Shown here: in pieces, positions 46,664 through 57,500 of the stretch
How the letters are laid out: each line of letters starts with the position of its first letter
How positions within the stretch are numbered: position 1 is the first letter of the stretch
Position numbers and translations under genes: made by a program
The notes under the pieces: generated by a model
The model's input: the letters and a program-made list of their open reading frames with translations, nothing else
Databases searched by the model: none
Told to the model about the DNA's origin: nothing
Assembly (NCBI RefSeq): GCF_002999335.1
Contig: NW_020312039.1
Location: forward strand, 22,501-80,000
Direction: 5' to 3'
From: Cyclospora cayetanensis
Taxonomy: Eukaryota; Apicomplexa; Conoidasida; Eucoccidiorida; Eimeriidae
DNA length: 57,500 bases

Positions 46664-48558
46664 TGGCTACGCAGGTACACGAGTTCGGGTTTGGAAGGCT
46701 CGTGACTGATCAGATAAATGGAATCTGAACTCGATCTAAGGCACTTTTTTCGTCTGTGGCGTCTGCCGTATAGGTGTTTAGTGTGTAGAGCCAGGATTTG
46801 GGGTCAGCAGTCCGCTTAGGGTTGTTTTATCGATAGAAACAAACGAGGATGAGCTGGATTTTCTTCCTGAGGATTTGTGAGAACCATGAGTAGAGGCAAT
46901 GGCAGAAAAGGTCATGAAACAGAAGGAGATACGTACTGGCTGGGGAGAGAGGAGGCTACGTAGGGGCGCTCTACAGAATAGGGGCAGAGGCTCTCAGATA
47001 GACAATGGCTCGTAGGCAACGAGGGCTACAGGGAAATCGCGAAGAGCACGGCGAAATTGCAAGCTAGGGCTAGTGATGGCTCGGTTACAGGCCACATTGC
47101 AGGCATTCAAAAGTGCCACAATGATCGCTTGTGACAGGGGAAAGGAGAAAGACGAGTTGCCGAAGTTACCATTACGGCAGCTGTGGAATTATCGGTGCCC
47201 GGTAGAGCTGTAGGCCGCTCAAAGGAGGGCAGCTCCGGAAGTTCCCCATTATTTCTCTCGACGTAGGTGGCAGGACCAGTGGCAGACAAATGTGGCGCGT
47301 AGAATGTGGTGACACGATTTGATTTGCTTTTGTTTAGGGTGTGTTGAGGCCTGACAGAGCGGTTGCAGCTTGATGCCAGGGTTGTTTAAAAGACAAAATC
47401 GGTCTATAATGAGCTTATGGGGCATCCTAAAGGTTTTTCAATGAAAATTTGAAGCAAGACATCCCAGATTGAGACCCTGCTACGGGGTTGCCCTCAAGAT
47501 GAACACGCTGACTGCTTTAGTGTGCCCTTGAGTCACCATCTGTCCGTCAAGTACGTCAACGGTTACTCTGGATACCATTGAGAAGTGACTCATTAATTTT
47601 TTTTTCACCCAGAAACTGCAGAAAGAAGGGAGATGAAGACTCGCTGGTTGGCGGGGGGTCACCGCTGTCGTCAGCGGAGTCGTCAGCAGGCGTCGGTGCG
47701 GTGCCGGTATCTAGGCTCCTTGTGCTTATTTTTCTGCAGCAGTTTTGCTTTATGACGGGTAGTTACGGCGTACTTAAGCCTAAAATAGAGAGACATCGCC
47801 AGATCAAGCTGATTGACAGGGTAAACGCTGACGGCGCTCTGATGCCAATGGTGGCGGGTTTGCTGGCTGCGCTGCGGCCTGGAGAAAGTGGTACAATATA
47901 TTGCTGTTTTCGGGTTATGTTTTCCATTTGTTTGTCTCTCTATAGATTTGCGGCACCCTTTTTTATATTTTGCCCTAGAAATTTCCCATCTTATTATCCA
48001 GCAACCCAGCGCCCCCCCCTCGATGTTCTCAGCACCAACCAGCCACCGCACGCAGCCTGCGCTGTCGCCACGCCATGCTTCCAAGCAAACTGCTGAACGT
48101 ATTCTCTTTCTTCCTGAGCTTTTCCCCAGCGCTTTTCAGCATTATATAGCCCAAGGGCTTTCCCTGAAAGCCCCCTGAGTTCTACACTCCTCCGTGCAAG
48201 CTTTCCCTGTAGGTCACCTGACCGCTGCAGCTCTAGCCTGCCTGTGCCCCTCGCCTCCAGCAGAACGTTCTCAGGCTCTCAGGAGTTTTTTGAGGATCTT
48301 GGTATGCGCTAACTGCATTTAGAGAGCCTTGCTTTCTTCTTCGCCGCTAATTTCAGTGGAGAGTGCGCGAATGTGGGATTAAGTGCTCATGGGTTTGCCC
48401 GTGCAGCGCATATTGCACAAGCAGAGACAGATCTGCGATTTCATCTATTCAGGGTATTTTGTTTCAATCAATTTACCCTTTCAAGGAGGTATTGGGACTG
48501 CTGGCTAGCGGCTAGTGCCTGTGCACCTGAAATTGTGCTGCTGCAATCCGCAAGGAAG
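46664..48558. other. Intergenic stretch between the NELF-C/D-like and MATH-BTB genes
   Basis: About 1.9 kb of ordinary composition. The plus-strand frame 47578-48096 includes a possible exon after TTTCTGCAG at 47742 (QFCFMTGSYGVLKPKIERHR), but it cannot be joined in phase to either neighbour and is not recognised. The ATG-less frame upstream of 48559 is in phase with the MATH-BTB start, so a 5' extension through an upstream exon is possible. Confidence 0.45.
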
Positions 48559-51500
48559 ATGCCGGGACTGGGGCAGCCCTTTGTGCACTCCTTGCAGCAG
48601 CAAGAATCAGTGGAAACCAACGAAGAAGGCTGCGTCATTCGATCTTTTTGTTCGGTCCGGGGGGCCCCTGTGTATCACAGTTCAGCAGTTCGGCGATATT
48701 CCCTGCTGTCTGCAGTGAAGAAAGAGAAACTCGGCGCGTCTTGGCGCATCCAAGACTTCCTGGGGGTCTGGTCTCTGGCGAAGCGCAGATGTAAGCGCTT
48801 TTGCGATTTTTTCGCTCTCTCTTTTCCTGAAGCCCCCTGTGGGAGCTTTGTAGCGCAAGGTTCCCGTTCAGATTGCCTTGGGGACGTCTGGATGTTTATG
48901 CGTGGAGCGTAATGATGCTTTCACGGCAATGTATGGACCCTTTGCTGATTGTATGTGCGTGGGTTTTTCAGTTTTGCGTCCACGAAGTGACGACCAGTAC
49001 GTGGATTCTCATCTCTTTGGAGATGGTCATCTGGGTCGTTGGTTCCTCCGAATGTATCCATGGGGGGATCATAAAAATAGCGGCTCCTTAGAATTGTATC
49101 TCATGCTGGAAAGCAGCCTTCCTCATGATTTGCTTGTACACTATAAGCTGCAGGTAATTAGGCCACCGAAGCAGAGCCAGCAGCAGCAGAAAAGCCGCGT
49201 GCGCTCCGCTTCTGGTGCTGCCGCAGCAGACAGCAGCACTGGCGCTGCTGCTGCTGCTGCACAGCGCAGAAGGAGGCACAGGAGAGAGGAGCTGCAGCAG
49301 CAAACCGCCGTTAGCCGCAATTCGGAGGGCGTTGGCTCGCAAAGAAGTTCTTCCAGGCAGGGCAGAAGCACCAGCAGGACCAACGTCAGCAGTGCAGATG
49401 ACACAGGAGCCGTGGGTTCGCAGACAGCCGTCCGAAGCAGGCACACTGCCTGCCCACGAACTAGCAATGTCGATCAGAGGCAGCAAGGGCAGCATCGGCG
49501 TCATCGCCGGCAAAACAGCAGCGGCAGCAGCAGTAGTGAGAATCACAGAAGAAGTCAAAGACAGTCGCAGCACCCGTCAGAGAGGATGTCGGGGAGACGC
49601 CGCGACAGGGAAGTCGAGAGGGATAGAATTATCGGCTACGAGGATAGTGATGTCTATAGCAAGCAGGAGCCAGGAGTTGGCTATGGACCTACTCATCTAT
49701 GCGACGGTGCGCTGTCTCGCTGCATGGGGGGTCCTCTGCGTCTGCAGTAGCAAGCGTTTCTCCGCAGCCATGCGGCTGTCACGATGCCGTCTAGCAGAAA
49801 GCCCCTGCTTTGCTCCCTCCTCAGGAGCAAAGATGCAATTCTAGCTCGCGCTGCAAAAATGTGCCGTCGCTGCGCATGCTTCAGTGAGCAGCCGCAAGAA
49901 AGTCGAGGAGCTGCTCTGGCCAGACGGCTCTCTCCTGGTAGTTGTCTTCATGGAGTGCCCCTCAGCCATCCACGAGAGCAGCGCCATCGTGACAAAGCCT
50001 GGCAGCAGCAGCACCAGCAGCAACGGCAACTGCCCCGTCGCACTTGCATCTACGGCCTCTCCAGCTTCAGAGCAAAGTATCCACGGCATCCCTGCCACGT
50101 TGTTGCCGCTTCCCACAGCTCCTCCTGGACGGATGCTGCAGCAGCAACAACCGCAGCACGCGTTAGCTCTCAACAGGCACTGGCCTCTTCTTCCCCCTTA
50201 TGCTTGCAGCGCAGATGCAGCGGCAGCGGCAGCAGCAGTGGGGACCGCAGGAAGCGTAGCCACTCAAGTTGCTGCCTTCGTCCTGTCCTCTCCGCCGGAT
50301 TTGATCCTCAAGTTTGGGGGGCAGCAATTCGCAGCCAACAAAATCGCACTCGCCGCATGCTCAAAGGTAACCCCCTCTGCAGGAAAGAACGAGCCAACCC
50401 TCTGTACAGCAGGCTCCTACTGGCTTGTTCGATGCCCGGCCGCTTATCCGGATGCGCTTTTGCCAGTGGCTAGCTAGCTAGCTAGCTAGCTAGCTAGCTA
50501 CCTGCCTACCTACCTGCGCGCATCCACTACACAAGCGGTAGCAAGTCACCAGCGGTGCGATTGCGGGAGACGCTTGCACGAGGCAGGAAGCACACTGACC
50601 TTTAGGCCTTGGCAAATCGCTGGGCGGGCAGTCGCTCACGCCTTTCCACCCGCTTTCGCCAACCAAGGGGCTTATTGGCATCTTGTGCTTCGCTCATCGC
50701 CTACAGCCGTCGCAGCAGTGCTGCCAGACTTCGCTGCCGGGTGTTTGCAGCTGTGTTAAGGGCCGCTCGAAGTTGTTCCGAGCCGCTGCGGTGTATGTGC
50801 TGCACTGGCTATTCGCTTTGCTGCTTCTACTCAAGGTGCAACTTCTGCGCCTTTTTCTTGAGCCTCTGCTTGCAGGTCTTTCGCGCGATGCTCAATGGCA
50901 AATTCAAAGAAGGCACACTTGTGGCTTCTCAGCAGCAATTCAGTGAACAGTGGCAACTGCAACAGCAGCAGCCGGTACTAGAGCTGCCCCTGACGGAGGT
51001 CACTCCAGCTGCCCTTCAGAATCTGCTTCAGTGCATCCACACCGACAAGTAGGGTGGTTCATCAGCGTGCTGCTTCTGCGTGGCGTCTTTCTTTTAGAGT
51101 ACCTGCTGGGTGTGCTGCTCGGATCTCTCCGACTGCTGCTGCAGGCGCTGCAGCTGCGGAAATTCCTATGTCTGCTCCTGTGCTGGTGCTGTGTCTGCCA
51201 GCTGCGAATCCTTGTCGAGCAAGCACACTTCCATGGAGGCTTGTTTAGAGCTGCTGGTTGCCGCAGACCTCTTCGATGTGCAGGTGAGGCATCGTCGTCT
51301 GCGCCTCTCGTTGCTGTGGTCCTGAAACAAGGCAGCGAGCCACTACTACGCTAGCTAGCGAGCCACTGCTACGCTAGCTAGCGAGTCACTGCTACGCTAG
51401 CTAGCGAGCCACTACTACGCTAGCTAGCGAGCCACTACTACGCTAGCTAGCGAGCCACTACTACGCTAGCTAGCGAGCCACTACTACGCTAGCTAGCGAG

Positions 51501-52964
51501 CCCCTACTACGCTAGCTAGCGAGCCACCTACCCGGGTTAAACGTTGGTGGACGCTTTGCTCTACCCTTCTGGCGATAAGTAGTGCTGATGTCAATGCGGC
51601 GGGTGCAGAGCATTTACTGGCGTTCTGTGGAGGCCTGTCGAAGACTTCTTTCCAAGACAAACTTCACGGCTGCGCTGCTGACTGCGCAACGCATCAACTG
51701 CACCCCTCTTATGCAAGCTGGTGCGAAGGCTTCGGGTCGAAGAAGCATTTGGAAAGGAAGGGGGGAGGGGAGGGGAGGGAGGGGAAGGGGAAGGGGATCG
51801 GCTACTTACTCGGCGCGGGATATAGTAGACCTGAGGCCTCTACTAGGCTGTCGAGTGAGGCAAAAAGCTTTTTGCAGCCTCAGAAAAGATCATCATGAGG
51901 CTTGAAAGCGCTTATACGCGGGGAAACCTGTGATCTGCAGTGTAGGTCTGTGACGCTGCAGTGTAGGTCTGTGATGCTGCACGGTGCGTGCAGTCAAGGA
52001 GTTTGCAAATAGCTTGCCTGGAGGCGTCGTTGCGCAGCGGATGCTACGGACTCTTGAGGCAATGGACGCTAAGAAAAGGCCACTGCAGCAACAGCAGCAA
52101 CTCCAGCACAAGCAAAAGCGGCAGCAGCAATGCCCACTTCTTGACCAGCAGGCAATGGTAGTTGACGCGGAGCTGGAATCCCCAAACCAAGAAATTCGCA
52201 CCACTCCAGCGGCAACAAGCGAAACAACAGGTGCAACAACGCCAAGTCCACCACCTTCGCTTTATGACGGGGGCTCAGTTGCTTCGCTCTCCAGCTCAGA
52301 AGACCCCTTAGCAGAAGCAGACTCGGGAGATGCGGGTGCAGCAGTTTCTGCAGACGAAGGAGTTACGACTCCCGAAGAAGGATCGACGGCAGATGCACTA
52401 GTGGCGCCCTTACAGCTACATCTCCACGCATTGCCAAAGCCAGCAACGGCGGCTTCAAAAGAGGCCTTTCGCCAGGAGATCCAGAGAGACTCTGTGGAGT
52501 GCCTAACCAACACCACACTTGTCGCTGCTGCTGACGCTACCACAGCAGAGCATAGGCCTCTGTGCAGCACAGTCAGCTCACCAGGAAGTAGCCGCACTGA
52601 TGACTGCACATCTGCTTGCGCCTCTTCTTTGATAGGCCCCTGCAACCCCTGCTATAACCCCAGTAGTAGAAACACGGTAACAGCTCTATTATGCAAGCCC
52701 CTTAGTTATTGGAGAAATGCGGAGGGTGAACCTCTCTCGAGAAGAAAGGTTCTTTCGGCTCTGCAGCAGCAGAAAACGCCCCCAGAGTCTCCGGAACTGC
52801 GGCAGCAGGAGCAACAGCCAAACCAGCAGCAACACTGCAGGGGAAGCGCCTTCGACGCCCCCCTGAATGCATTGGAGACAGCTGCTGGTACGGGCGGTGC
52901 TGGTAGGAGTGATCTTGCGGGGGCAGCAGCGTATGCACCGGCTGAGACGTCTGCTGAGCAGTAG
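48559..52964 (+). CDS. MATH-BTB domain protein (SPOP-like), seven exons, 928 residues
   Basis: Candidate substrate adaptor of a CUL3 ubiquitin ligase. Exons: 48559-48790, 48972-49706, 49885-50366, 50876-51048, 51202-51283, 51609-51720 and 51994-52964, all phase-consistent. The MATH domain starts at about residue 61 (SWRIQDFL), continues with GRWFLRMYPWGDHKNSGSLE and LYLML, is split by about 160 Arg/Ser/Gln-rich residues, and resumes with VEELLWPDGSLLVVVFM (about 330-346). A Ser/Gln/Ala linker leads to the BTB domain (about 458-600): DLILKFGGQQFAANKIALAA, CSKVFRAMLNGKFKEG across a junction, PLTEVTPAALQNLLQCIHT, MEACLELLVAADLFDVQ, then a helical extension (VEACRRLLSK; VKEFANSLPGG). The last exon ends in a 300-residue Gln/Ser/Pro-rich tail. 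The start is the first in-frame ATG after an upstream open frame without ATG; a 5' exon cannot be ruled out. Confidence 0.88.
50469..50500. repeat. GCTA tetranucleotide repeat, eight units
   Basis: Perfect (GCTA)8 in the intron 50367-50875 of the MATH-BTB gene. It is followed by CTGC/CTAC units. The sequence is self-complementary. Confidence 0.95.
51335..51518. repeat. 23-bp minisatellite, eight units
   Basis: Eight copies of GCGAGCCACTACTACGCTAG plus CTA, with one to two changes each, in the intron 51284-51608 of the MATH-BTB gene. Every unit junction contains the 12-bp palindrome CGCTAGCTAGCG. There are no spacers, so this is not a CRISPR array. Confidence 0.95.
51935..51976. repeat. Two 21-bp tandem copies
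   Basis: CTGCAGTGTAGGTCTGTGACG, repeated with one change (ATG for ACG), just upstream of the acceptor of the last MATH-BTB exon (GTGCGTGCAG before 51994). Confidence 0.8.
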
Positions 52965-53659
52965 ATGCCATCGCGTTTCGTCACTGTAGCGACACTCGGA
53001 GGCGATTTCTTGCTCCCACCGCGTCCAGTCAGTCAGCCGCAGCTATACCACTAGTTGCCTGCTGCTTCGTGCTGGCGCGAAACCGCCTAACCCTACACGG
53101 TTAGTCCCACTGCGGCACTAAAGGGCCGCATGCTTGATTCGCCTTTAGATTGCCTCTCACGTAGGCTACCGCTAGTAGTGGATTCCAACTGTCGGAAAGA
53201 AGCAGTAACGGCGCCAGGAAGCGCTGCTGCTGGCGGAAGGTTTCAGAGTTCGCCGTACCGTACCTCTCTAAAGCATACCCCCTGAACCGTGCCCGATTGG
53301 TTTACACGGCATGTACAGACACCCACTGCGTGGGGTCTTATAGTCCGTCTTTTATGTATCGAACACCCTAGCACCAGGACTATCAGCAGCGCAATGACAA
53401 TCGAGTGTGGCGGAGCAGCAGCAATTGTTGCTGAAACTACCGTTTTCGCTGTAATGCGTGCAACCCTGCAACCCTTCAGGCCCCCAGTGTGAAACGCACT
53501 GCACCTTCCACCTGAGTTCACATATGTATCACACTGGCAGCCAAGTAGCAAGGCATCGCTTTACGGGTAAGCAAACTTGACTGCTTTGCGGAATAAGGGT
53601 TCATATATTCAGCATTGATTACCCCCTCCGACTAGCGGCTCGACGCTCCCCAGTGAGCC
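52965..53659. other. Short intergenic region between MATH-BTB and CDGSH genes
   Basis: About 700 bp of ordinary composition with no convincing open frame. It contains the inverted motif CCGCCTAACCCTACACGGTTAG near 53083 but no tandem repeat. Confidence 0.5.
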
Positions 53660-55478
53660 ATGTTTTCGCCAGTCAGTGTGTCGAAGCAACGCTATGAAAT
53701 GCTTTTGGCCACCTGCAGCTACTTGGAGCTCGCGATGCCTGCAGGTGAGCATGTTTTCTGGTTACTCCATCGCAAGCTTCTGCCGATTGCGGCAGCCCTC
53801 TGCAGTCCCCTCAAGAGCGGCTTCCTAAAGGACTCGCACTGTGGGGAGAAAAGGGGATTGTTGTGTAAGTAATGAGTCACTACCTTGGCGTAGAAAGCAC
53901 TAAGAGGAGCAGCAAGCGCTTAAAGATCCCCCCAGCATGCCTCAGCGCACCGAGGGGCCCCTCCCCCGCGCCCGGAGGGTACCAGCCAGGGGCCCCCGAG
54001 AGTTCAGGCAGAGGACCACCAAGGCCAGCTGGATCAAGTCTTTATTTGAGTTGTTGCTTTTGCCAGTGTAGGCATTCTACCTTATGAAAAGCCCCTTAAT
54101 GCCAAACTCCAGGGCTGCGCTTCAAAATGGGGGAAATTGTGCCGTACCAGGACCAAGTCAATTTCAACGTATTGCACTATCCGCCAATTTCTGAGGTGCG
54201 TCCTGGACTCAAAGGCACATTTTGAACGTTGAAGCAAGAACTTGCACCGTTTCGCAAGGGGGCTTTTGACCACAGGGTATTCCTGCTGCCCGCTTGGACC
54301 CCACGGGGAGCACAGCCTCGTCGCTCGTTTCACGAATCCTGCAGAGCATGAAATTCAGATTCCACCGCTTGACGCTCAAGGCGTGAGGCATTTTTGCGCG
54401 TTCGTCCCATTGCAGGTCACGGAGGCGCTGCCTCAGGACGGGCAGCCGGAGAGGCGGGTGGCTCTCTGCCGTTGCTGGCAGTCACGCAAGTACCCCTACT
54501 GTGATGGGGCACATAAGGTAAAAAATTAGGGATTAGGCATATGGGTGCGACAGATTTGACGGCGGGGATTGCGCCGGTCTGGAGACATGAGGCGCTCTTC
54601 GAATTTAGAAGCCTCATGTTCTGTGCACGTGGGGTGTGTGTGTGTATGTATGCATGCACTTGCATGCACTTCAGGCCATGGTGCAGAATGGCGATAATGT
54701 GGGTCCATTCATCGCTGTTTTGCGTAGCAAAGCCAGCATGAAAGAAATGCAAGTAAGCACGGAGCCGGAGAGGCGCTCTGCTGTTGCCGCGTTTGTCGCC
54801 GCTGAGCCCTCTGGCCTCCTAGTCCCCCCCTTTACTGATGCGAGGCTCCTCAAGGATGCACGACGCTTGAGCTGCTGCTGACGCTGCTGTTTTTGCTGCC
54901 TCAGCGCTACCCTTTGTGCTTCTGTTTTCCCTTCCGAATCCCTGGTCTGCCGTGCGGAGCTCGAGTTCAACCTTCACGGCGTGACAACAGGGGGGAACCA
55001 CTTTTCATCCCACTCCTCTTTCTGCACTTCTCAAGAGGCCCTGCCCACATCTTTTTCTGCGTCCAATGCGCTTTGTTCCTGCAGAATAACAGTCAACGCC
55101 AGCAGCAGCTCCAAAAGATGAACCAGCAAACGAGAACCGCATTGCGTGTAGGGCTCCGCGCGGCAAGAGGATCTGCAGTGCTTGCAGGTAATTACATCCT
55201 CTCGCGCATGCTGCCTTTGTTGCTTTCGCTGCTGCTGATTTTGTTGCTGGTGTTGCTATCAAGGCTTGTCTGGCTGGTCCACGTGCTGCAAAGCGAGCAG
55301 CTGATTCTGATGCCTGTTGCCTCTGCACTGCGCGGGTTCTGCTGCAGGTTTGGTAGCTGGATCTCTAGGCGGCTACGTAGCTGCAGATTTCGTAGCGAGG
55401 TCGCTAAGACAGAGGCCTCTTGAGGTGGCTTCCCCTGACCGAAGTTTCTTCTACGAGCTAAGCCCTTCGCCGGTGTAA
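53660..55478 (+). CDS. CDGSH iron-sulfur domain protein with a C-terminal hydrophobic segment, five exons, 212 residues
   Basis: Likely a 2Fe-2S protein of the mitoNEET/CISD group, involved in iron-sulfur or redox handling at an organelle membrane. Exons: 53660-53744, 54276-54517, 54675-54752, 55085-55187 and 55348-55478; all junctions keep phase. The cluster motif CRCWQSRKYPYCDGAHK gives ligands Cys93, Cys95, Cys104 and His108, followed across the next junction by the family signature GDNVGPFIAVL. The N-terminal part (residues 1-90) is unrecognised; FTNPAEHEIQIPPLD sits before the motif. A Gln-rich stretch (NNSQRQQQLQKMNQQ) leads to a small-residue hydrophobic segment (VLAGLVAGSLGGYVAADFVA, about 166-186) that could be a C-terminal membrane span, unlike the N-terminal anchor of animal CISD1. 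The TAA stop at 55476-55478 overlaps a good donor (GTAAGT), so a further exon is conceivable. The start is the only ATG near the exon's 5' end. Confidence 0.85.
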
Positions 55479-57500
55479 GTTTTCTAAAGGGCGACAAATC
55501 GTGCGGTTGCATGGCTAGTTACGCAGCCAACGCAATTTATTCTCTCATGGAAGCATGCATTACGCAGTACTAGGGAGGGTGGTACGCCACCAGTTTAAAG
55601 AACTGCCTCCCTGTTAGGGATAGATCATTCGAGGCCCCCCCCCCCCCCGTCCTTGGCCAGTTAAGTGCTTGCAGAAGCCTTTTACTCGCAACTGCGGCAA
55701 AAGCCGAGCTGCGGGGCAGGAACCCCTTTTTGTGCTCCAGGGAACCGCATACGCGAGCCTCTATAGCCTCCTCACTACTGTTTACGCAGCTTTGCAGTGC
55801 AGTTGAGCGATGCACATCACAGGGAAGGGTAGCGCGTATCGTACAGCTAAACCTACGTGTCATATGATTTAGATATTGTGGGGTGCCGACACCCCAAACT
55901 TCATGATCGGGACAGAACTAACACTTTTCAAGGCCTAGATGCCACGCGTATCTACACTCGATCGAGGAGCCTGCAGCGACAGCAGTCGCCAGCACCTACA
56001 GCCGCGCCGTTTAAAATGCTGTAAGGTGTTGATGCGCATGGCACCCTATGCATGCAGAGTCCCCACGAGTAACTGCAAGATCGCTTGAGGCCTGAGTGAC
56101 CATAAAAGCCTCCGCTAATATATGCTAGCTCTCTCTCTCTACCCGTCTGCCCAGTGGCGTAAGGCTTCATGTGCAGAAGCGGCGCCGGAGCACGCATGTA
56201 AGTTGCATGATGCTCGCTGGATTACGTGCAGCTGCCCCTGCGACATCCAGCCGCTGGTGTGGCGGAACATTGTGCCCCTGTGCATCCATCTCGTAGTCGC
56301 AAGCGCTCTCTATCGGGCACTGCTCCGAGGATGCTGTATTAGCTGCTCCCGCATTTGCCCTGTCTACTGCGCAGCGGGTGCGTACTCTTTCCATGACTTT
56401 GCACTGGAGGACTCGCTGGAGCATGGATTATATGTTTGCCAAAACGGCCCCTGAAAGTCAGGTCATGCATACTTCTCTTTTGGAGGGTCGCTCACCAATA
56501 CTTCCCTATGCAAAGCCAGAAGGAAGCGTGCATACACTGTGCGTGTCTCTCCCTGCTCTGTCCTCCCTCAACACATGTCTCAGTGGCTCCTTGTATGTAT
56601 GCTACCATCTTTTATCTGCTTCTCGATCATTGTATCTTCGTTTCTTCTAGTTGCTACTGAGATTCGAACTTCTGTGTTGCCTTGATATCCAAGGCTCCTT
56701 CCTATTCTCGAAGCATCGCTCCGTGCTGCCAGCGGATCCGTCATAGGCAAGCGACCCGATGCAAGCAGGGGGCCGTTCAAGGCTCAGCCTTCAGTATTTA
56801 CAAAGCAAACGAAATCCAGTGCAAACGAGGATCACCCCAATACTCCCAGATGCATTGTACTTCAGTGTTTCGGATTAAGGGCCTCCGGAGACAACTGGGG
56901 AGCTATCCCTTGGGGTTGCGTATAGGGCACACGGTTCAGTGGCCAAGCCAGCGGAGTCTCCCTACCCTAGCAGACAAAAACTCTAAAAAGCAACACTGAG
57001 GGAAAGATCGTGAAAAATACAACAAAAATTGGCGGCTATATTTCCATCAACTGCTGCTGCGGCTGCCGCTGCTGTCGGCAGTGCTCGCACGCTCTCGGGC
57101 ATCAGGGGTAGCTGGGTGTTTAAACAGGGGCCACCTCGCCATACACCCCAAATGCTGCAGCGTAAATCATGAGCACCTATGATCTGCCTGCTGCTCTTAT
57201 AGAGAGAGTTGCTGTTGACGGAGCACAGCGCCACAACCAGAGCAGCGTCAGAGACAGCCCCGCCTGCACGGGGGGTCGTCTTCTCTTTCATGAAACACAC
57301 TCACTGCCTTCGCTACAGTGCAGAAGCGGCGCCTTTGCTGCGGCAGCAGCATCAGCATCAGCAAGCTTTCGCTGCTGCGGCTGCCCGCAGCAGCAGCAGC
57401 AGCGGCAGCAGCAGGACGAGGCATCACGGCATCGGCAAGCAAGCCACCGAAAGGGCAAAGGGCAGACTTTGAAGGAACAGTCAGTCTCCATACAAACAGT
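55479..57500. other. 3' flank, no defined gene; CAG-rich right edge
   Basis: Ordinary composition with a run of 14 C at 55635-55648. At 57040-57075 and 57340-57420 there are CTG/CAG-rich patches (Gln/His/Ala/Ser on plus) like those in coding exons, so another gene probably begins or ends beyond the edge. No frame could be chosen. Confidence 0.45.
55635..55648. repeat. Homopolymer of 14 C
   Basis: Uninterrupted C run in the 3' flank of the CDGSH gene. Long G/C homopolymers also occur at 11893-11905, where one disturbs a reading frame. Confidence 0.9.

Noticed and set aside
51049..51201. A 12-bp micro-exon after TTTCTTTTAG near 51098 in the MATH-BTB gene
   Set aside because: Phase allows it, but direct joining of 51048 to 51202 gives a BTB domain of normal length.
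51335..51518. Regular 23-bp repeats resembling a CRISPR array
   Set aside because: Units are head to tail without spacers, in an intron of a eukaryotic gene.

Overview
The window looks like nuclear DNA of an apicomplexan of the genus Eimeria. The basis is compositional: the coding exons are saturated with CAG/CTG triplets that give runs of Gln, Ala and Ser, genes are split into many GT-AG exons, and repeat-rich coding blocks alternate with long blocks of ordinary composition that hold no recognisable gene. The species cannot be told from the sequence.

Layout. Positions 17172 to 1 (minus strand) hold one giant gene, open at the left edge. I could follow 14 exons with consistent reading phase; they encode PLU-1-like helical repeats followed by a PHD finger, resembling the C-terminal half of KDM5/JARID1 proteins without a JmjC domain in view. 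Positions 18.6 to 27.4 kb are gene-poor, apart from a degenerate open frame near 20.4-21.1 kb. At 27477-30479 (minus) lies a two-exon alpha/beta-hydrolase of the monoacylglycerol-lipase type. After a gene-poor gap, 33490-35193 (plus) is a single-exon WD40 protein. Positions 37145-46663 (plus) carry a 19-exon gene whose conserved blocks match NELF-C/D (TH1), heavily inflated by poly-Gln/Ser inserts. Positions 48559-52964 (plus) carry a seven-exon MATH-BTB protein, and 53660-55478 (plus) a five-exon CDGSH iron-sulfur protein. The last 2 kb hold no gene I can define, only a CAG-rich edge.

The genes are not an operon. Two are likely nuclear chromatin or transcription factors (PLU-1/PHD and NELF-C/D), one is a candidate CUL3 ubiquitin-ligase adaptor (MATH-BTB), and the others are a lipase, a WD40 scaffold and an Fe-S membrane protein. 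Many introns of the large genes carry tandem arrays (minisatellites or TATG/GT-rich tracts), and one minisatellite appears to be built from units that resemble 3' splice sites. All exon models here come from reading splice signals, phase and domain continuity by eye; no transcript data were available.
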